Part shown: in pieces, positions 17,986 through 27,206 of the stretch
How positions within the stretch are numbered: position 1 is the stretch's first letter
Layout of the letters: each line of letters opens with the position of its first letter
Assembly: GCF_007830265.1 (NCBI RefSeq)
Contig: NZ_VLKE01000001.1
Coordinates: forward strand, 310,001 to 374,000
Source: Micromonospora olivasterospora
GTDB taxonomy: Bacteria; Actinomycetota; Actinomycetes; Mycobacteriales; Micromonosporaceae
Direction of reading: 5' to 3'
Length of the DNA stretch: 64,000 nt
Notes under the pieces: generated by a model
What the model was told of the DNA's origin: nothing
Database searches by the model: none
What the model saw: the letters and a program-made list of their open reading frames with translations, nothing else
Translations under genes and position numbers: made by a program

Positions 17986-19058
17986 GAGGCTCCCCGCCGG
18001 CGGAGCCCCGGCAGCGCGAGACCGTCGGCCGCCTCCGCGAGGAGCTCCTCCACCATCGGCCCGACCCGTCCATGCTCGCCGTCGCCGACCGTGTTACCCA
18101 TGAGGTGGCGCGCGTGGATCTGCTCGAGGATGATGGCGAGCTTGAACTGGGCGAAGACGAGGTACCAGTCGAGGTCGTGTGCGATGTCGCGGCGCCGTCT
18201 CGCGTACCGCTCGACGACCGCGTCCTTGGAGAGGAAGCCGTCGACGGCCGTCAGCCCGCCGGTGATCGGGTTGAAGCGGCGGCCCGGCTCGTCGGTGAAC
18301 ATGACGAGCGTCGCGAGGTCGGCCAAGGGGTCGCCCAGCGTGGCCATCTCCCAGTCGAGCACCGCAGCCACACGCCCGTCGGCGGCCGCGATGACGTTGT
18401 CGATCCGATAGTCGCCGTGGACGATGGACACCTCGCTGTGTTGCGGAAGCCTCGCGGACAGCACGCGGGCGATCTCGTCGACCTGGTCAAGCTCGCGGAC
18501 CTTAGTGGTCGAGTACTGTCGCATCCAACGGGCCAGCTGCCGCTCGAGATAGCCCTTGGGGCGGCCGAGATCGGCTAGGCCCACCGCCTCGGGATCGACG
18601 TCGTGCAGATCAGCGAGCGTGTCGACGAGACCCTCGCCCAAGGTCCGGCGTGCCGGGACCGGGAAGGCCTCGACGAGCTCGGGCGTCCGCAGTACATGAC
18701 CGGCGACCTCGTCCATGAGGTAGCAGGGTGCGCCAGCCGACACCGTGCCGTCGTCGAGCAGCACCACGCGCGGCACCGGCACCTTCGAGGCGCTCAGTCC
18801 CGCCATCACCCGGTACTCGCGGATGACGTCGTGCGTGCCCTCCATGATTTCACCGAAAGGCGGCCGACGAAGGATCCATCGACGACTGCCATCGGTGACG
18901 CGATACGTGAGGTTGGAGCGCCCCCCGCTGATCAGCTCGGCGCTCAGCGGAGCGTCCCCAGCTGCCGCCCCGGCGTCGCCGAGCAACGTCGCCAGCGCGT
19001 CGAGGTCGAGGACGTCGGTCTCCCTTGACGATCCGGACGCGTCGGGCAACGTCGTCAT
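17982..19058 (-). CDS. Phosphotransferase family protein (APH/ACAD10-11 N-terminal type)
   Basis: A 358-residue kinase-fold protein of the aminoglycoside-phosphotransferase superfamily. The catalytic loop [10 protein letters not shown] and the metal-binding [19 protein letters not shown] are intact; the N-lobe has [13 protein letters not shown] and RRPPFG. Family members beside acyl-CoA dehydrogenases phosphorylate hydroxyacyl-CoAs, not antibiotics (shown for mammalian ACAD10/11 and bacterial LvaA). It overlaps genes on both sides by ATGA inside the leftward operon. A second copy is at 23,111-24,193. Confidence 0.88.
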   Translation of the reverse strand: MTTLPDASGSSRETDVLDLDALATLLGDAGAAAGDAPLSAELISGGRSNLTYRVTDGSRRWILRRPPFGEIMEGTHDVIREYRVMAGLSASKVPVPRVVLLDDGTVSAGAPCYLMDEVAGHVLRTPELVEAFPVPARRTLGEGLVDTLADLHDVDPEAVGLADLGRPKGYLERQLARWMRQYSTTKVRELDQVDEIARVLSARLPQHSEVSIVHGDYRIDNVIAAADGRVAAVLDWEMATLGDPLADLATLVMFTDEPGRRFNPITGGLTAVDGFLSKDAVVERYARRRRDIAHDLDWYLVFAQFKLAIILEQIHARHLMGNTVGDGEHGRVGPMVEELLAEAADGLALPGLRRRGAS

Positions 19059-19849
19059 CGCGCCTCCCAGACGGGAGGCCGCTTCTCGGTGAAGGCAGTC
19101 GCTCCTTCGTGGGCATCCCGCGTGGTGAGCAGGCGGGCCATCTCCTCGTCCTGCCGTCGCCAGAGCTCGACGTCCCAGGCCGCGCCCGTCCCGACCGCGT
19201 CACGCACGAGTCGTTTGCTGACCGCCAGTGCCAACGGGGCGTTCGCCGCGATGCGTCTGCCGAGGGCAAGCGCACGCTCGACGACATCGTCGGGTGCCAC
19301 CACGTCATTGACGAGACCCCACCGCAGCGCGGTCGCGGCGTCGATCGGGTCGCCCGTCAGGACGATGCGCATAGCGACCTTCTGCGGAATCTCGCGGGGA
19401 AGGCGCAGCAGTCCGCCCGCGGCGGCGAACAGTCCGCGCTTCACCTCGGGCAGTCCGATCACGGCGGTCTGAGCCATTACGGCCAGGTCGCACGCCAGCA
19501 CTATCTCGGCGCCCCCTCCCATGGCCGGACCATTGACAGCGGCGATCAGCGGTGTCCGCAGCTCGTGCTCGACCAGACCGGCGAAGCCCCACTCGGGGTG
19601 GTCCGGTGCTGTCAGGAGCTGTCCGGCGGCGATGCCCCTGAGGTCGGCTCCAGCACAGAAGGCGTCGCCCTCACCCGTCACGACGATCGCCCTGACAGTG
19701 GGATCGGCGTCCGCCTCCTCCAACGCGCCGCCCACGGCGGCCGACAGGTCGGCGTTCACCGCGTTGCGCACGGCCGGCCGTCGCATCGTCACCAGCGCCA
19801 CGCCGTCGACGAGGTCGAGGGTGGCCGCCGGGGCATCCGTGGTCGTCAT
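19055..19849 (-). CDS. Enoyl-CoA hydratase/isomerase
   Basis: A 264-residue crotonase. It has the oxyanion-hole segments [13 protein letters not shown] and [19 protein letters not shown], and a glutamate in [10 protein letters not shown] at the position of a catalytic acid. The end, [14 protein letters not shown], is typical of the family. It overlaps the phosphotransferase downstream and the SDR upstream by four bases, so hydratase, hydroxyacyl dehydrogenase and thiolase are made as one beta-oxidation set. Confidence 0.9.
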   Translation of the reverse strand: MTTTDAPAATLDLVDGVALVTMRRPAVRNAVNADLSAAVGGALEEADADPTVRAIVVTGEGDAFCAGADLRGIAAGQLLTAPDHPEWGFAGLVEHELRTPLIAAVNGPAMGGGAEIVLACDLAVMAQTAVIGLPEVKRGLFAAAGGLLRLPREIPQKVAMRIVLTGDPIDAATALRWGLVNDVVAPDDVVERALALGRRIAANAPLALAVSKRLVRDAVGTGAAWDVELWRRQDEEMARLLTTRDAHEGATAFTEKRPPVWEAR

Positions 19850-20607
19850 CGAGGTGCCATCCGGATCGCGCCGTCGAGGCGGATCGTCTCGCCGTTGAGC
19901 ATCGGGTTCTCGACGATCTGCTGCACGAGCTGCGCGAATTCGTCCGGTCGTCCGAGGCGTGCAGGGTGCGGCACCTGGACGCCGAGCGACTCGATCGTCT
20001 CCTGCGGCAGGGCCTCGAACAACGGCGTCAGGAACAGTCCGGGGGCGATGGTGTTCACGCGGATGCGGTGTTGAGCCAGGTCACGCGCGACCGGGAGGGT
20101 GAGTCCGACGATCCCGCCCTTCGACGCCGAGTAGGCGGCCTGACCGACCTGACCATCGAAGGCGGCGACGGAAGCGGTGTTGACGATGACTCCGCGCTCC
20201 TCGCCGCTGTGGTCGGCCTCGACCATGCGCGCGGACGCCAGACGGATCACGTTGAACGTGCCGACAAGATTGACCATCACGACCTTCGTGAAGTCCGGCA
20301 ACGGGTGAACGCCCCCGCGGCCGAGCACCCGCATCGGCGGGCCGATGCCGGCGCAGTTCACGACGATCGACAACCCGCCGAGCGCCGTCGCCGCATCGAC
20401 GGCGGCCTGCACCTGGTCCTCGTCAGTCACGTCCGCGGCGACGAACACGACGTCGTCGCCGAGCTCCTTGGCGACCTCACGACCCGCTGAGATCGGCAGA
20501 TCGAGGATCACCACCTTCGCCCCGGAAGCGTGAAGACGCCGGACCGTGGCGAGCCCGAGCCCGGACCCTCCTCCGGTGACGAGCGCGGTGCTGCCTGCGA
20601 TGTCCAT
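19846..20607 (-). CDS. 3-hydroxyacyl-CoA dehydrogenase of the SDR family (type 2/HSD10-like)
   Basis: A 253-residue SDR with TGGGSGLG cofactor motif, [35 protein letters not shown] (catalytic Ser, Tyr, Lys) and the C-terminal [21 protein letters not shown] typical of type 2 3-hydroxyacyl-CoA dehydrogenases. It would oxidise a 3-hydroxyacyl-CoA, including 2-methyl-branched ones, with NAD+. The ATG at 20607 gives the family start ([13 protein letters not shown]). It lies between the thiolase (43 bp) and the hydratase (ATGA overlap). Confidence 0.92.
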   Translation of the reverse strand: MDIAGSTALVTGGGSGLGLATVRRLHASGAKVVILDLPISAGREVAKELGDDVVFVAADVTDEDQVQAAVDAATALGGLSIVVNCAGIGPPMRVLGRGGVHPLPDFTKVVMVNLVGTFNVIRLASARMVEADHSGEERGVIVNTASVAAFDGQVGQAAYSASKGGIVGLTLPVARDLAQHRIRVNTIAPGLFLTPLFEALPQETIESLGVQVPHPARLGRPDEFAQLVQQIVENPMLNGETIRLDGAIRMAPR

Positions 20608-20650
20608 CTGGGCCGTCCTTGTTCGTCGGTGATGTCGGGATCGAGATGGG

Positions 20651-21829
20651 TCAGAGTCGCTCGATGATCGTGGCGTTCGCCATGCCGCCGCCCTCGCACA
20701 TGGTCTGCAGACCGAAGCGACCGCCGGTGGCTTCGAGGTGATGGACCATGGTGCAGAGCAGGCGGGTCCCCGAGCCTCCGAGCGGATGGCCCAACGCGAT
20801 CGCCCCACCACGCGGGTTGAGCTTGTCCTCGGCGACGGCGAACTCGTCGGCCCACATCAGCGGCACCGGAGCGAACGCCTCATTGACCTCGAAGGTGTCG
20901 ATGTCCGCGATGTCGAGCCCGGACCGAGCCAGCACCTTGCGCGTGGCCGGGATGATGCCGGTGAGCATCAGCAGCGGGTCGCTGCCGGTGACCGCGAAGG
21001 AATGGAAGCGGGCCCGCGGCGTCAGGCCGAGTCTGCCGGCGACGTCCTCACTCATGATCAGCGCGGCCGACGCGCCGTCCGTGAGAGGTGAGGAGTTGCC
21101 CGGCGTGATGATCCACTCGATCTCGGGAAAGCGCTCGGCGAGCGCGTCGTCGACGAAGGCCGACGGCAACCGTCCGAGGCCCTCAGCGGTCGTTCCCGGT
21201 CGGATGGTCTCGTCGGTGAGATGGTCGCCGGCACCCGGACGGGGCACAGCGACGATCTCGTCGTCGAATCCGCCCGCGGACGCGGTGGCAGCCGCACGCT
21301 CGTGCGACCGGGCCGAGAACTCGTCCAGTCGCGCGCGGTCGAGCTTCCAGCGTGCAGCGATGAGCTCGGCGGAGACACCTTGTCCGACGAGGCCGTCAGG
21401 GTAGCGCGCCGACAGAGGCTTCAGGGCGGCGCCACCGGCGCTGGCCATGCCCATCGGCACCCGGCTCATCGACTCCACGCCGCACGCGATCACGATGTCG
21501 TAGGCGCCGGCAGCCACCCCCTGGGCGGCGAAGTGCGCCGCCTGCTGGCTGCTGCCGCATTGACGGTCGACAGTGGTGGCGGGCACCAACTCGGGAAGCC
21601 CCGCGACCAGCGCTGCGGTACGGGCGATGTTGAGCGCCTGGTCGCCGGCTTGCCCCACGCACCCTGCGATGACGTCGTCGATTTGAGCGGGGTCGACGCC
21701 GGTGCGTCGCATCAGCTCGCCGATCACCACGGCGAGGAGGCCCGCCGGATGCACGTCCGACAGAGCCCCACCAGGCTTCCCCCGCCCGGAGGCGGTGCGG
21801 ACGACGTCGACGATGACGGCATTGGGCAT
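20651..21829 (-). CDS. Acetyl-CoA C-acyltransferase (thiolase)
   Basis: A 392-residue thiolase that cleaves 3-ketoacyl-CoA with CoA. The acyl-accepting cysteine is C91 ([11 protein letters not shown]), and the C-terminal active-site histidine and cysteine are in [16 protein letters not shown] and [17 protein letters not shown]. The frame is open upstream, but ATG 21829 preceded by AGGAG and the start [12 protein letters not shown] define the true N-terminus. It terminates the beta-oxidation set and lies 50 bp downstream of the extradiol dioxygenase gene. Confidence 0.93.
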   Translation of the reverse strand: MPNAVIVDVVRTASGRGKPGGALSDVHPAGLLAVVIGELMRRTGVDPAQIDDVIAGCVGQAGDQALNIARTAALVAGLPELVPATTVDRQCGSSQQAAHFAAQGVAAGAYDIVIACGVESMSRVPMGMASAGGAALKPLSARYPDGLVGQGVSAELIAARWKLDRARLDEFSARSHERAAATASAGGFDDEIVAVPRPGAGDHLTDETIRPGTTAEGLGRLPSAFVDDALAERFPEIEWIITPGNSSPLTDGASAALIMSEDVAGRLGLTPRARFHSFAVTGSDPLLMLTGIIPATRKVLARSGLDIADIDTFEVNEAFAPVPLMWADEFAVAEDKLNPRGGAIALGHPLGGSGTRLLCTMVHHLEATGGRFGLQTMCEGGGMANATIIERL

Positions 21830-21879
21830 GAGGAGTTCTCCTGAGGGCCGAGGTGAGACGACGAGCTGGTGAGCAGACG

Positions 21880-22944
21880 TCATCGATAGAGCGCGAACAC
21901 CTTGTTGGAGTTGAGCACCTCCGTGTGGACGAACGCACTGTGCTCCAGCGTCATGCCGAGCTCGTGCATCGCGCCCAACAGGCAGAACCAGTTGAGCATC
22001 TCGTGCTGACCGGCGTCGATGATCTCCCTGGTCGTCACCGAGGTCCAGGCATCGACCTCGCCCGCCACCATCGCGTCGTACAGACGGCGGTCGGCCTCCG
22101 TGTCGGGGCGCAGGTGCCAGTCCTTGTCGTTCAGGAACGCGTGCGACCAACTCGCCGACGCCACCAGCGCCACCCGCAGGCCGCTCTCGCGCACAGAGCG
22201 TCCCACGGCACGGCCCGTCTCAAAGCACCGCTTGGGGGTGGGACCGGGCGGATCGAGGTTCTCACCGGCCTGGATGTCCGCGAACCGGGCGATCCCGCCC
22301 TTGCGCGCGATGACGTGCTCGCCGTAGCAGTTCACGGCGATCGGCACGATCGGATAGGGGAACTTCTGGCCGACGTTGTCGTAGTCGAGGAAAATCTGCG
22401 TGTTCGCGAACGCGTGCGGGAAGTGCACGCCCTTGCGCTGCTGGTAGGAGTAAGCGGTTTCGATGCCGTCTGAGATCAGGTCCGCGGCGAGCCGCTTGGC
22501 GAACTCGGGTTTTCCCTTCATTGAGAAGGTGAGGTCGTCTGGTGCGCCCCAGGCGTTGGGAACACCGAGCATGTGCAGGACGGCGAAGGCCTCGACCTCC
22601 GTGTCGTCGTAGGCCAGGACGCAGAACGACGGAATGACCTCCTCGCGGAAGTTCTCGTACTGGTCATCGCCCCAGACGACGAGCAGGTCCGGCTGGAACT
22701 CGTCGAGGGCGGCACGCGTTTTCGCCAGCTCCGCGAGCAGCTCGGCGCGGTGAGCGGCCGCCGCCGTGGTGCCCTGGTCGTCACCCCACTCTCGCTGCGC
22801 CACCTCGCTCCAGTTCGCCGGGTCCTTGCGCTCGGCCGGGATGTCCGGGTCCTTGAGAACGGTCCTCATGAGGTTCGCCATGTGCGTGTCGGCACCAGCG
22901 AGCATCGGATAGTGGGTCATCCCGATACCGATCACGTTCGACAT
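21880..22944 (-). CDS. Class III extradiol ring-cleavage dioxygenase (LigB/DODA superfamily)
   Basis: A 354-residue LigB-superfamily protein, likely cleaving a catechol-type ring next to the two hydroxyls with Fe(II). H11 in IGMTHYPML is the conserved first metal ligand; PDLLVVWGDDQYENF and ALVASASWSHAFLND hold other conserved positions of the fold. No separate LigA-like small subunit is found next to it. It is the first gene of the long leftward operon and has an operator 68 nt upstream, consistent with a central role. The dioxygenase, this enzyme and the hydrolase at 37,638 form a dihydroxylation/meta-cleavage route. Confidence 0.82.
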   Translation of the reverse strand: MSNVIGIGMTHYPMLAGADTHMANLMRTVLKDPDIPAERKDPANWSEVAQREWGDDQGTTAAAAHRAELLAELAKTRAALDEFQPDLLVVWGDDQYENFREEVIPSFCVLAYDDTEVEAFAVLHMLGVPNAWGAPDDLTFSMKGKPEFAKRLAADLISDGIETAYSYQQRKGVHFPHAFANTQIFLDYDNVGQKFPYPIVPIAVNCYGEHVIARKGGIARFADIQAGENLDPPGPTPKRCFETGRAVGRSVRESGLRVALVASASWSHAFLNDKDWHLRPDTEADRRLYDAMVAGEVDAWTSVTTREIIDAGQHEMLNWFCLLGAMHELGMTLEHSAFVHTEVLNSNKVFALYR

Positions 22945-23012
22945 CCTGCACTCCTCCGCTGTCCGATGACGCGTCTGGTTCTACTCAGGGGTCACGCAGC
23001 AGGCGAGCCGGC

Positions 23013-23029
23013 GTTCAGCACCTCGGAAC
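23013..23029. promoter_or_regulatory. Cluster operator site 6
   Basis: GTTCAGCACCTCGGAAC, 68 nt upstream of the extradiol dioxygenase start. One of two sites in the divergent gap; centres are 38 bp apart. Confidence 0.7.
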
Positions 23030-23050
23030 CGTCCGTGCAGGCGTCGGCAT

Positions 23051-23067
23051 GTTCTCTCCTGCGGAAC
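23051..23067. promoter_or_regulatory. Cluster operator site 7
   Basis: GTTCTCTCCTGCGGAAC, 43 nt upstream of the phosphotransferase start at 23,111. It pairs with site 6 across the divergent promoter. Confidence 0.68.
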
Positions 23068-23110
23068 TTCCGCACGGAACGGCACGCGCGCTTGCCTAGG
23101 GTCCAGGCAC

Positions 23111-24193
23111 ATGACCTCAGAGCCGCCACGGACGACGGGCCGGTTCGACGCCTTCGCCACCGAGGCGCTGGTGTCGTGGATGGACGCGCACGGCATCGGC
23201 GAGGGCTGCCTGGAGGATGTCCGCGCTCTGAGCGGCGGCACCCAGAACGTCATGATCGCCTTCACCCGCGGTGGTGACTCCTTCGTCCTCCGACGCGGGC
23301 CGGTCGTGCCGCCGCCGAGCAGCGACGACACGATCCGACGGGAGGTGCGCCTGCTCACCGCACTCGCCGGAACCGACGTGCCCCATGCGCGACTCGTCAC
23401 CGCATGCGACTCCCCCGACGTGCTGGGGTCGGCGTTCTACCTGATGGAGGCCGTCGAGGGGTTCAACGCCGCCGAGGCCTTGCCACCCGCCCAGGCGCAT
23501 CGTCCTGAGCTGCGCCGTCGGATGGTGATGACGATGGTCGACGGCCTGGCGCACCTCGCACAGGTCGACCCGTCCGAGGTGGGACTCCAGGGATTCGGAC
23601 GCCCCGAGGGATTCCTTGAGCGACAGACCGAGCGTTGGCTCGATCAGCTCGCCCGCATCGAGTCCGCCGACCACGACGGTCCCACCGTCGTGACGATGCG
23701 CCCCATCGCGGACTGGCTCGACCGCCACCGGCCTCGTGCGTCGGCTCCGGGCATCCTGCACGGCGACTTCCACGTCGCCAACGTCATGTTCGACGAGCCG
23801 ACCTCTAGCCTCGCTGCCATCGTCGACTGGGAGTTGGCGACGATCGGGGACCCGCTGCTTGACCTGGGAACGCTGCTCGCCCTCTGGCCTGCCGCCGACG
23901 GCCAGCCGGACCTGCTCGGGTCCGCTCTGTCACTCGCGGGTGGCCTGCCGTCGGAGTCCGAGCTCGTCGAGCGCTACGCCGCGAGCAGCGGTCGCCAGGT
24001 CGGTGACATCGACTACTACTACGTGCTCGGCTGCTTCAGGCTCGCGGTCCTGCTCGAGGGCACCTGCGCCAGGGCCCGCGTCGGCCGAGCGCCGGCCGAG
24101 GTCGGCCGACGGCTCCACACCATGGCAGCCGAGCTCGTGCAGCGTGGCGCCCGGCGCGTCGCCGAGACCCCTGCAGATCGTCACATCCCCTGA
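23111..24193 (+). CDS. Phosphotransferase family protein (APH/ACAD10-11 N-terminal type)
   Basis: A 360-residue relative of the protein at 17,982-19,058, with GGTQNVMIAFTRGG (nucleotide lobe), the catalytic HGDFHVANVMFD and the metal-binding IVDWELATIGDPLLDLGTLL. Like its paralogue it is encoded just before an acyl-CoA dehydrogenase (14 bp gap), here the ACAD10/11-like one at 24,208. The pair may phosphorylate a hydroxyacyl-CoA and eliminate the phosphate to an enoyl-CoA. Controlled by its own operator in the divergent gap with the dioxygenase. Confidence 0.88.
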   Translation: MTSEPPRTTGRFDAFATEALVSWMDAHGIGEGCLEDVRALSGGTQNVMIAFTRGGDSFVLRRGPVVPPPSSDDTIRREVRLLTALAGTDVPHARLVTACDSPDVLGSAFYLMEAVEGFNAAEALPPAQAHRPELRRRMVMTMVDGLAHLAQVDPSEVGLQGFGRPEGFLERQTERWLDQLARIESADHDGPTVVTMRPIADWLDRHRPRASAPGILHGDFHVANVMFDEPTSSLAAIVDWELATIGDPLLDLGTLLALWPAADGQPDLLGSALSLAGGLPSESELVERYAASSGRQVGDIDYYYVLGCFRLAVLLEGTCARARVGRAPAEVGRRLHTMAAELVQRGARRVAETPADRHIP

Positions 24194-24207
24194 ACCGGAA
24201 GGCAGTC

Positions 24208-25467
24208 ATGTTCGACACCACCCCCCGCGCCGCCGAGCTCTCACGCCGGCTGACCTTGTTCCTCGCCGACTCCGTCTACCCCGCCGAGGAGGTGCACGAG
24301 CGTGAGCTCGCCGAGCTCGGATCGCATCGACAGACGCCGATCATTGAGAAACTCAAGCTGCAGGCGCGTGAGCTGGGTCTGTGGAACCTCTTCCTCCCGC
24401 ACCCGGAGGTGGGTCACGAACCGCTGACCAACCTCGAGTACGCACCGCTCGCGGAGCTGAGCGGCAGGAGTCTGCACGTCGCCCCCGAGGCCATGAACTG
24501 CTCAGCGCCCGACACGGGCAACATGGAGTTGCTCTCCTTGTTCGGCACACCCGAGCAGAAGGAGCGCTGGCTCCGACCCCTGATGGACGGCACGATGCGC
24601 TCGGCGTACGTGATGACCGAGCCCCAGGTCGCGTCGTCGGACGCCAGCAACATCCAGACCTCCATCGTCCGCGATGGCGACGAATGGGTCATCAACGGTC
24701 GCAAGTGGTGGATCTCGGGCGTCAACCGGGAGCGGTGCGAGCTGCTGATTGTCATGGGCATCACCGATCCGGACGGCTACCGGCACCGGCGCCACACGAT
24801 GATCCTCGTCCCCAAGGACACCCCGGGCATCGAGATCGTGCGCGATCTGTCGGTATTGGGCTACTCCCCGTCCGAGAGCCATGTCGAGATGGCGTTCACC
24901 GACGTACGGGTGCCGGCATCGAACCTGCTCGGCGACGTCGGCGCGGGCTTTGCCATGTCACAGGCGCGACTCGGTCCCGGACGCATCCATCACTGCATGC
25001 GGATGGTCGGCGCAGCCGAGCGAGCGCTGGAGCTGATGATCGACCGCGTGGGCAAGCGCGTCGCCTTCGGCAGTCCCCTCATCACTCAGGGTGTGATTCG
25101 TGAGTGGATCGCGGACTCCCGCATCGAAATCGACCAGGCCCGCCTCTACACGATGTACGCGGCGCACCTGATGGACACGGTCGGCAACCGGCGGGCCGCG
25201 AGCCAGATCTCCGGGATCAAGGTGGTGGCCCCCAACATGGCCGCGAAGGTGATCGACCGGGCGATGCAGGCTCACGGTGCGGCCGGATTGAGTCAGGACT
25301 TCCCCTTGGCACGAATGTGGGCCGAGAGCCGCATCATCCGTTTCGCCGACGGTCCTGACGAGGTTCACCGTCGAGCGGTGGCGCGCACCGAGATCGCCAA
25401 GTTCGCCCAGGCGACCACGCCTGCGCCGTCCGGCCTGCTGGCCCATCTGCCGGGCACCCTCGGCTGA
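24208..25467 (+). CDS. Acyl-CoA dehydrogenase, ACAD10/11-like
   Basis: A 419-residue dehydrogenase-fold protein with RSAYVMTEPQVASSDASNIQ, INGRKWWISGV and HGAAGLSQDFPLARMWAESRIIRFADGPDEVHRRAVAR. The ADGPDEVH phrase, with Asp in place of the usual catalytic Glu, is characteristic of the ACAD10/11 subgroup. Those proteins act with a kinase-like domain on 4-hydroxyacyl-CoAs, and a separate kinase-like gene precedes this one. The gene ends facing the SDR at 25,496 with a strong hairpin between them. Confidence 0.9.
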   Translation: MFDTTPRAAELSRRLTLFLADSVYPAEEVHERELAELGSHRQTPIIEKLKLQARELGLWNLFLPHPEVGHEPLTNLEYAPLAELSGRSLHVAPEAMNCSAPDTGNMELLSLFGTPEQKERWLRPLMDGTMRSAYVMTEPQVASSDASNIQTSIVRDGDEWVINGRKWWISGVNRERCELLIVMGITDPDGYRHRRHTMILVPKDTPGIEIVRDLSVLGYSPSESHVEMAFTDVRVPASNLLGDVGAGFAMSQARLGPGRIHHCMRMVGAAERALELMIDRVGKRVAFGSPLITQGVIREWIADSRIEIDQARLYTMYAAHLMDTVGNRRAASQISGIKVVAPNMAAKVIDRAMQAHGAAGLSQDFPLARMWAESRIIRFADGPDEVHRRAVARTEIAKFAQATTPAPSGLLAHLPGTLG

Positions 25468-25481
25468 GTGGTCCGCCATCC

Positions 25482-25512
25482 ATGGTGGGTGGCGCTCAGC
25501 GCCACCCACCAT
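25482..25512. terminator. Bidirectional stem-loop between convergent genes
   Basis: ATGGTGGGTGGCGCT and its exact complement AGCGCCACCCACCAT are separated by one base: a 15-bp perfect inverted repeat. It lies between the convergent dehydrogenase (ends 25,467) and SDR (ends 25,496) and overlaps the last SDR codons. It has no U-tract, as is common for actinobacterial terminators. Confidence 0.7.
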
Positions 25513-26239
25513 CGATGCGAAGGACCGCGCCCGTGACGTAGGACGAGGCCGACGTCGAGAGGTATTTCACGGCACCGACCACCTCGTGCGGCTCGGCGCA
25601 CCGCTGGAGGGCCACCTGGGACTCCATTTGCTCTCGCAGACCCTCCGGCCACCTTTCGGAGATGTCGGTGAGGAAGGCGCCGGGTTGGATCGTGTTCACC
25701 CTCACCCGGGGGCCGAACGCCTGCGCGAACCCCTCGGTCAGCACGTGCAGGCCCGCCTTGGCCGCGGCGTACGGCAACGCGAACTCATGCGGCCGGATAG
25801 CCTCGATTGAGCCGATGTTTATGATCGAGCCACCGCTGCCGGCAGCCATCCGGGTGCCGACGAGCGCGGTCAGCCGGAAGGGCCCCTTGAGGTTGACGGC
25901 GATCACCTTGTCGAAGAGCTCCTCGCCGACCTGATCCAGGCTCGGGTAGTGCGGCGACGACCCGGCGTTGTTGACCAGCACGTCGATGCCGCCCATCTCG
26001 TCGACGACACGGTCGACGACCGCGGTGCATGCGTCCCAGTCGCTCGTGTTCAACGCGACCGGAAGGGCCCGAACCCCGTGGGCCCGTCGCACCTCGTCGG
26101 CGACGATCTCGCACGCGGGCAGCCGTCGGCTGGCGACGACGACGTCCGCCCCTTCCGCCGCGAGAGCGTGGACCATCTCCCGTCCCATCCCACGGCTTCC
26201 ACCGGTTACGAGGACGACCTTGCCGGCCAGCTCGGACAT
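25496..26239 (-). CDS. SDR family oxidoreductase
   Basis: A 247-residue classical SDR: cofactor motif TGGSRGMG, NNAGSSPHYPS, active-site NIGSIEAIRPHEFALPYAAAKAG (Ser, Tyr, Lys) and a C-terminal VTGAVLRIDGGWR. ATG 26239 follows GGAGCAAGCT and gives the normal N-terminus (MSELAGKVVLVTGG). It is encoded 32 bp after another SDR in the same direction, both read from the operator-bearing gap at 27,025-27,206. Substrate unknown; a cis-diol or hydroxyacyl-CoA is plausible. Confidence 0.88.
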   Translation of the reverse strand: MSELAGKVVLVTGGSRGMGREMVHALAAEGADVVVASRRLPACEIVADEVRRAHGVRALPVALNTSDWDACTAVVDRVVDEMGGIDVLVNNAGSSPHYPSLDQVGEELFDKVIAVNLKGPFRLTALVGTRMAAGSGGSIINIGSIEAIRPHEFALPYAAAKAGLHVLTEGFAQAFGPRVRVNTIQPGAFLTDISERWPEGLREQMESQVALQRCAEPHEVVGAVKYLSTSASSYVTGAVLRIDGGWR

Positions 26240-26271
26240 AGCTTGCTCCTTGCCTGTGCACGAGAGACGAC

Positions 26272-27024
26272 TCACAGCATCGAGCTACCGCCGTTGACGC
26301 TGACGACCTGCCCTGTCACGAAGCTGGCCTCGTCGGAGGCGAGGTACGCGACCACCGAGGCCACCTCCTCGACCGTCGCGGCACGGCCGACCGGGATCAG
26401 GTCGATCATCCGCTGGATCAGCTCCAGCGCGGTCGGGTCGGTCAGGGCCGCGACGGCCTCGGTCATCACCGCCGACGGAGCCACCGCATTGACGGTGATG
26501 CCGTGCTCGGCGAACTCTCGGGCGAGTCCCGTCGTGAAGCCGTGCACCCCACCCTTGGCCGCGTTGTAGACGGCATGCCAGTACAACCCGTTGCGCACCG
26601 ACTCGGCGCCCAGGTTGACGATGCGTCCGTAGTGCTGGTCGACCATGGTGGGCAGCACGGCGAGGGTCGCCCGGATCGTCGTCCACAGATTGCGGTCGAT
26701 TGTCGTCTGCAGCGTCTCCTCAGTGTGCTCGAGCGTCGGCAGGATGACCCCACCGCCGGCGTTGTTGACGAGGACGTCGACGGACCCGAAGGCCTCCTGG
26801 CACTGCTGGACCACGCTCGCAGCGGCCGCCTCGCGGGTCAGGTCGCCGACCACCATCACCGTCTCGCCTGCGCGGGGCCCCTCGAGCACCGACCTCGCGT
26901 CGCGCAGCGCCTGCCCGTCGACGTCGGCCATCACGACGGCGAACCCGTCGGCGACCAGACGTCGTGAGATGGCCAAGCCGATGCCCCGGGCCGCACCGGT
27001 GACGATCGCCGACCGCTCAGTCAC
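26272..27024 (-). CDS. SDR family oxidoreductase
   Basis: A 250-residue SDR with TGAARGIG, NNAGGGVILP, NLGAESVRNGLYWHAVYNAAKGG (Ser, Tyr, Lys) and the C-terminal VTGQVVSVNGGSSML. The sequence does not point to a specific substrate. First gene of a two-SDR operon divergent from the alpha/beta hydrolase at 27,207; an operator lies 84 nt upstream. Confidence 0.88.
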   Translation of the reverse strand: MTERSAIVTGAARGIGLAISRRLVADGFAVVMADVDGQALRDARSVLEGPRAGETVMVVGDLTREAAAASVVQQCQEAFGSVDVLVNNAGGGVILPTLEHTEETLQTTIDRNLWTTIRATLAVLPTMVDQHYGRIVNLGAESVRNGLYWHAVYNAAKGGVHGFTTGLAREFAEHGITVNAVAPSAVMTEAVAALTDPTALELIQRMIDLIPVGRAATVEEVASVVAYLASDEASFVTGQVVSVNGGSSML

Positions 27025-27108
27025 GCCTCATCAGCCCTCTCTCCGAGTCTCCCGGGCACCATGCCCCGGGTGAGGGTAGGTCGACGAGGCGCTGCGCCCC
27101 GACGCGCG

Positions 27109-27125
27109 ATTCCGTGAAACGGAAC
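27109..27125. promoter_or_regulatory. Cluster operator site 8
   Basis: ATTCCGTGAAACGGAAC, 84 nt upstream of the SDR start at 27,024. The left half-site is TTCCG and the right CGGAA, a near-perfect palindrome. Confidence 0.68.
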
Positions 27126-27147
27126 GTGTCGCCGCAATGCCGCGGCG

Positions 27148-27164
27148 GTTCTGATGTCTGGAAC
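27148..27164. promoter_or_regulatory. Cluster operator site 9
   Basis: GTTCTGATGTCTGGAAC, 42 nt upstream of the hydrolase start at 27,207. Its centre is 39 bp from site 8, the same arrangement as sites 6 and 7. Confidence 0.65.
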
Positions 27165-27206
27165 CGCGAGATGCGCTGACCCTGTCTCGAGTGGTTGGCT
27201 GAGGCC

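Noticed and set aside
15355..18411. A 1,018-codon plus-strand open frame
   Set aside because: It is the shadow of the CoA-transferase, dehydrogenase and phosphotransferase genes on the minus strand. It is arginine/valine/glycine-rich with no domain sense. Similar long shadows at 13,038-15,128, 43,656-45,443 and 49,103-51,151 were dropped for the same reason.
17982..24193. Aminoglycoside resistance phosphotransferases
   Set aside because: Both kinase-fold genes are paired with acyl-CoA dehydrogenases inside beta-oxidation operons, the context of the ACAD10/11-type proteins rather than resistance genes.
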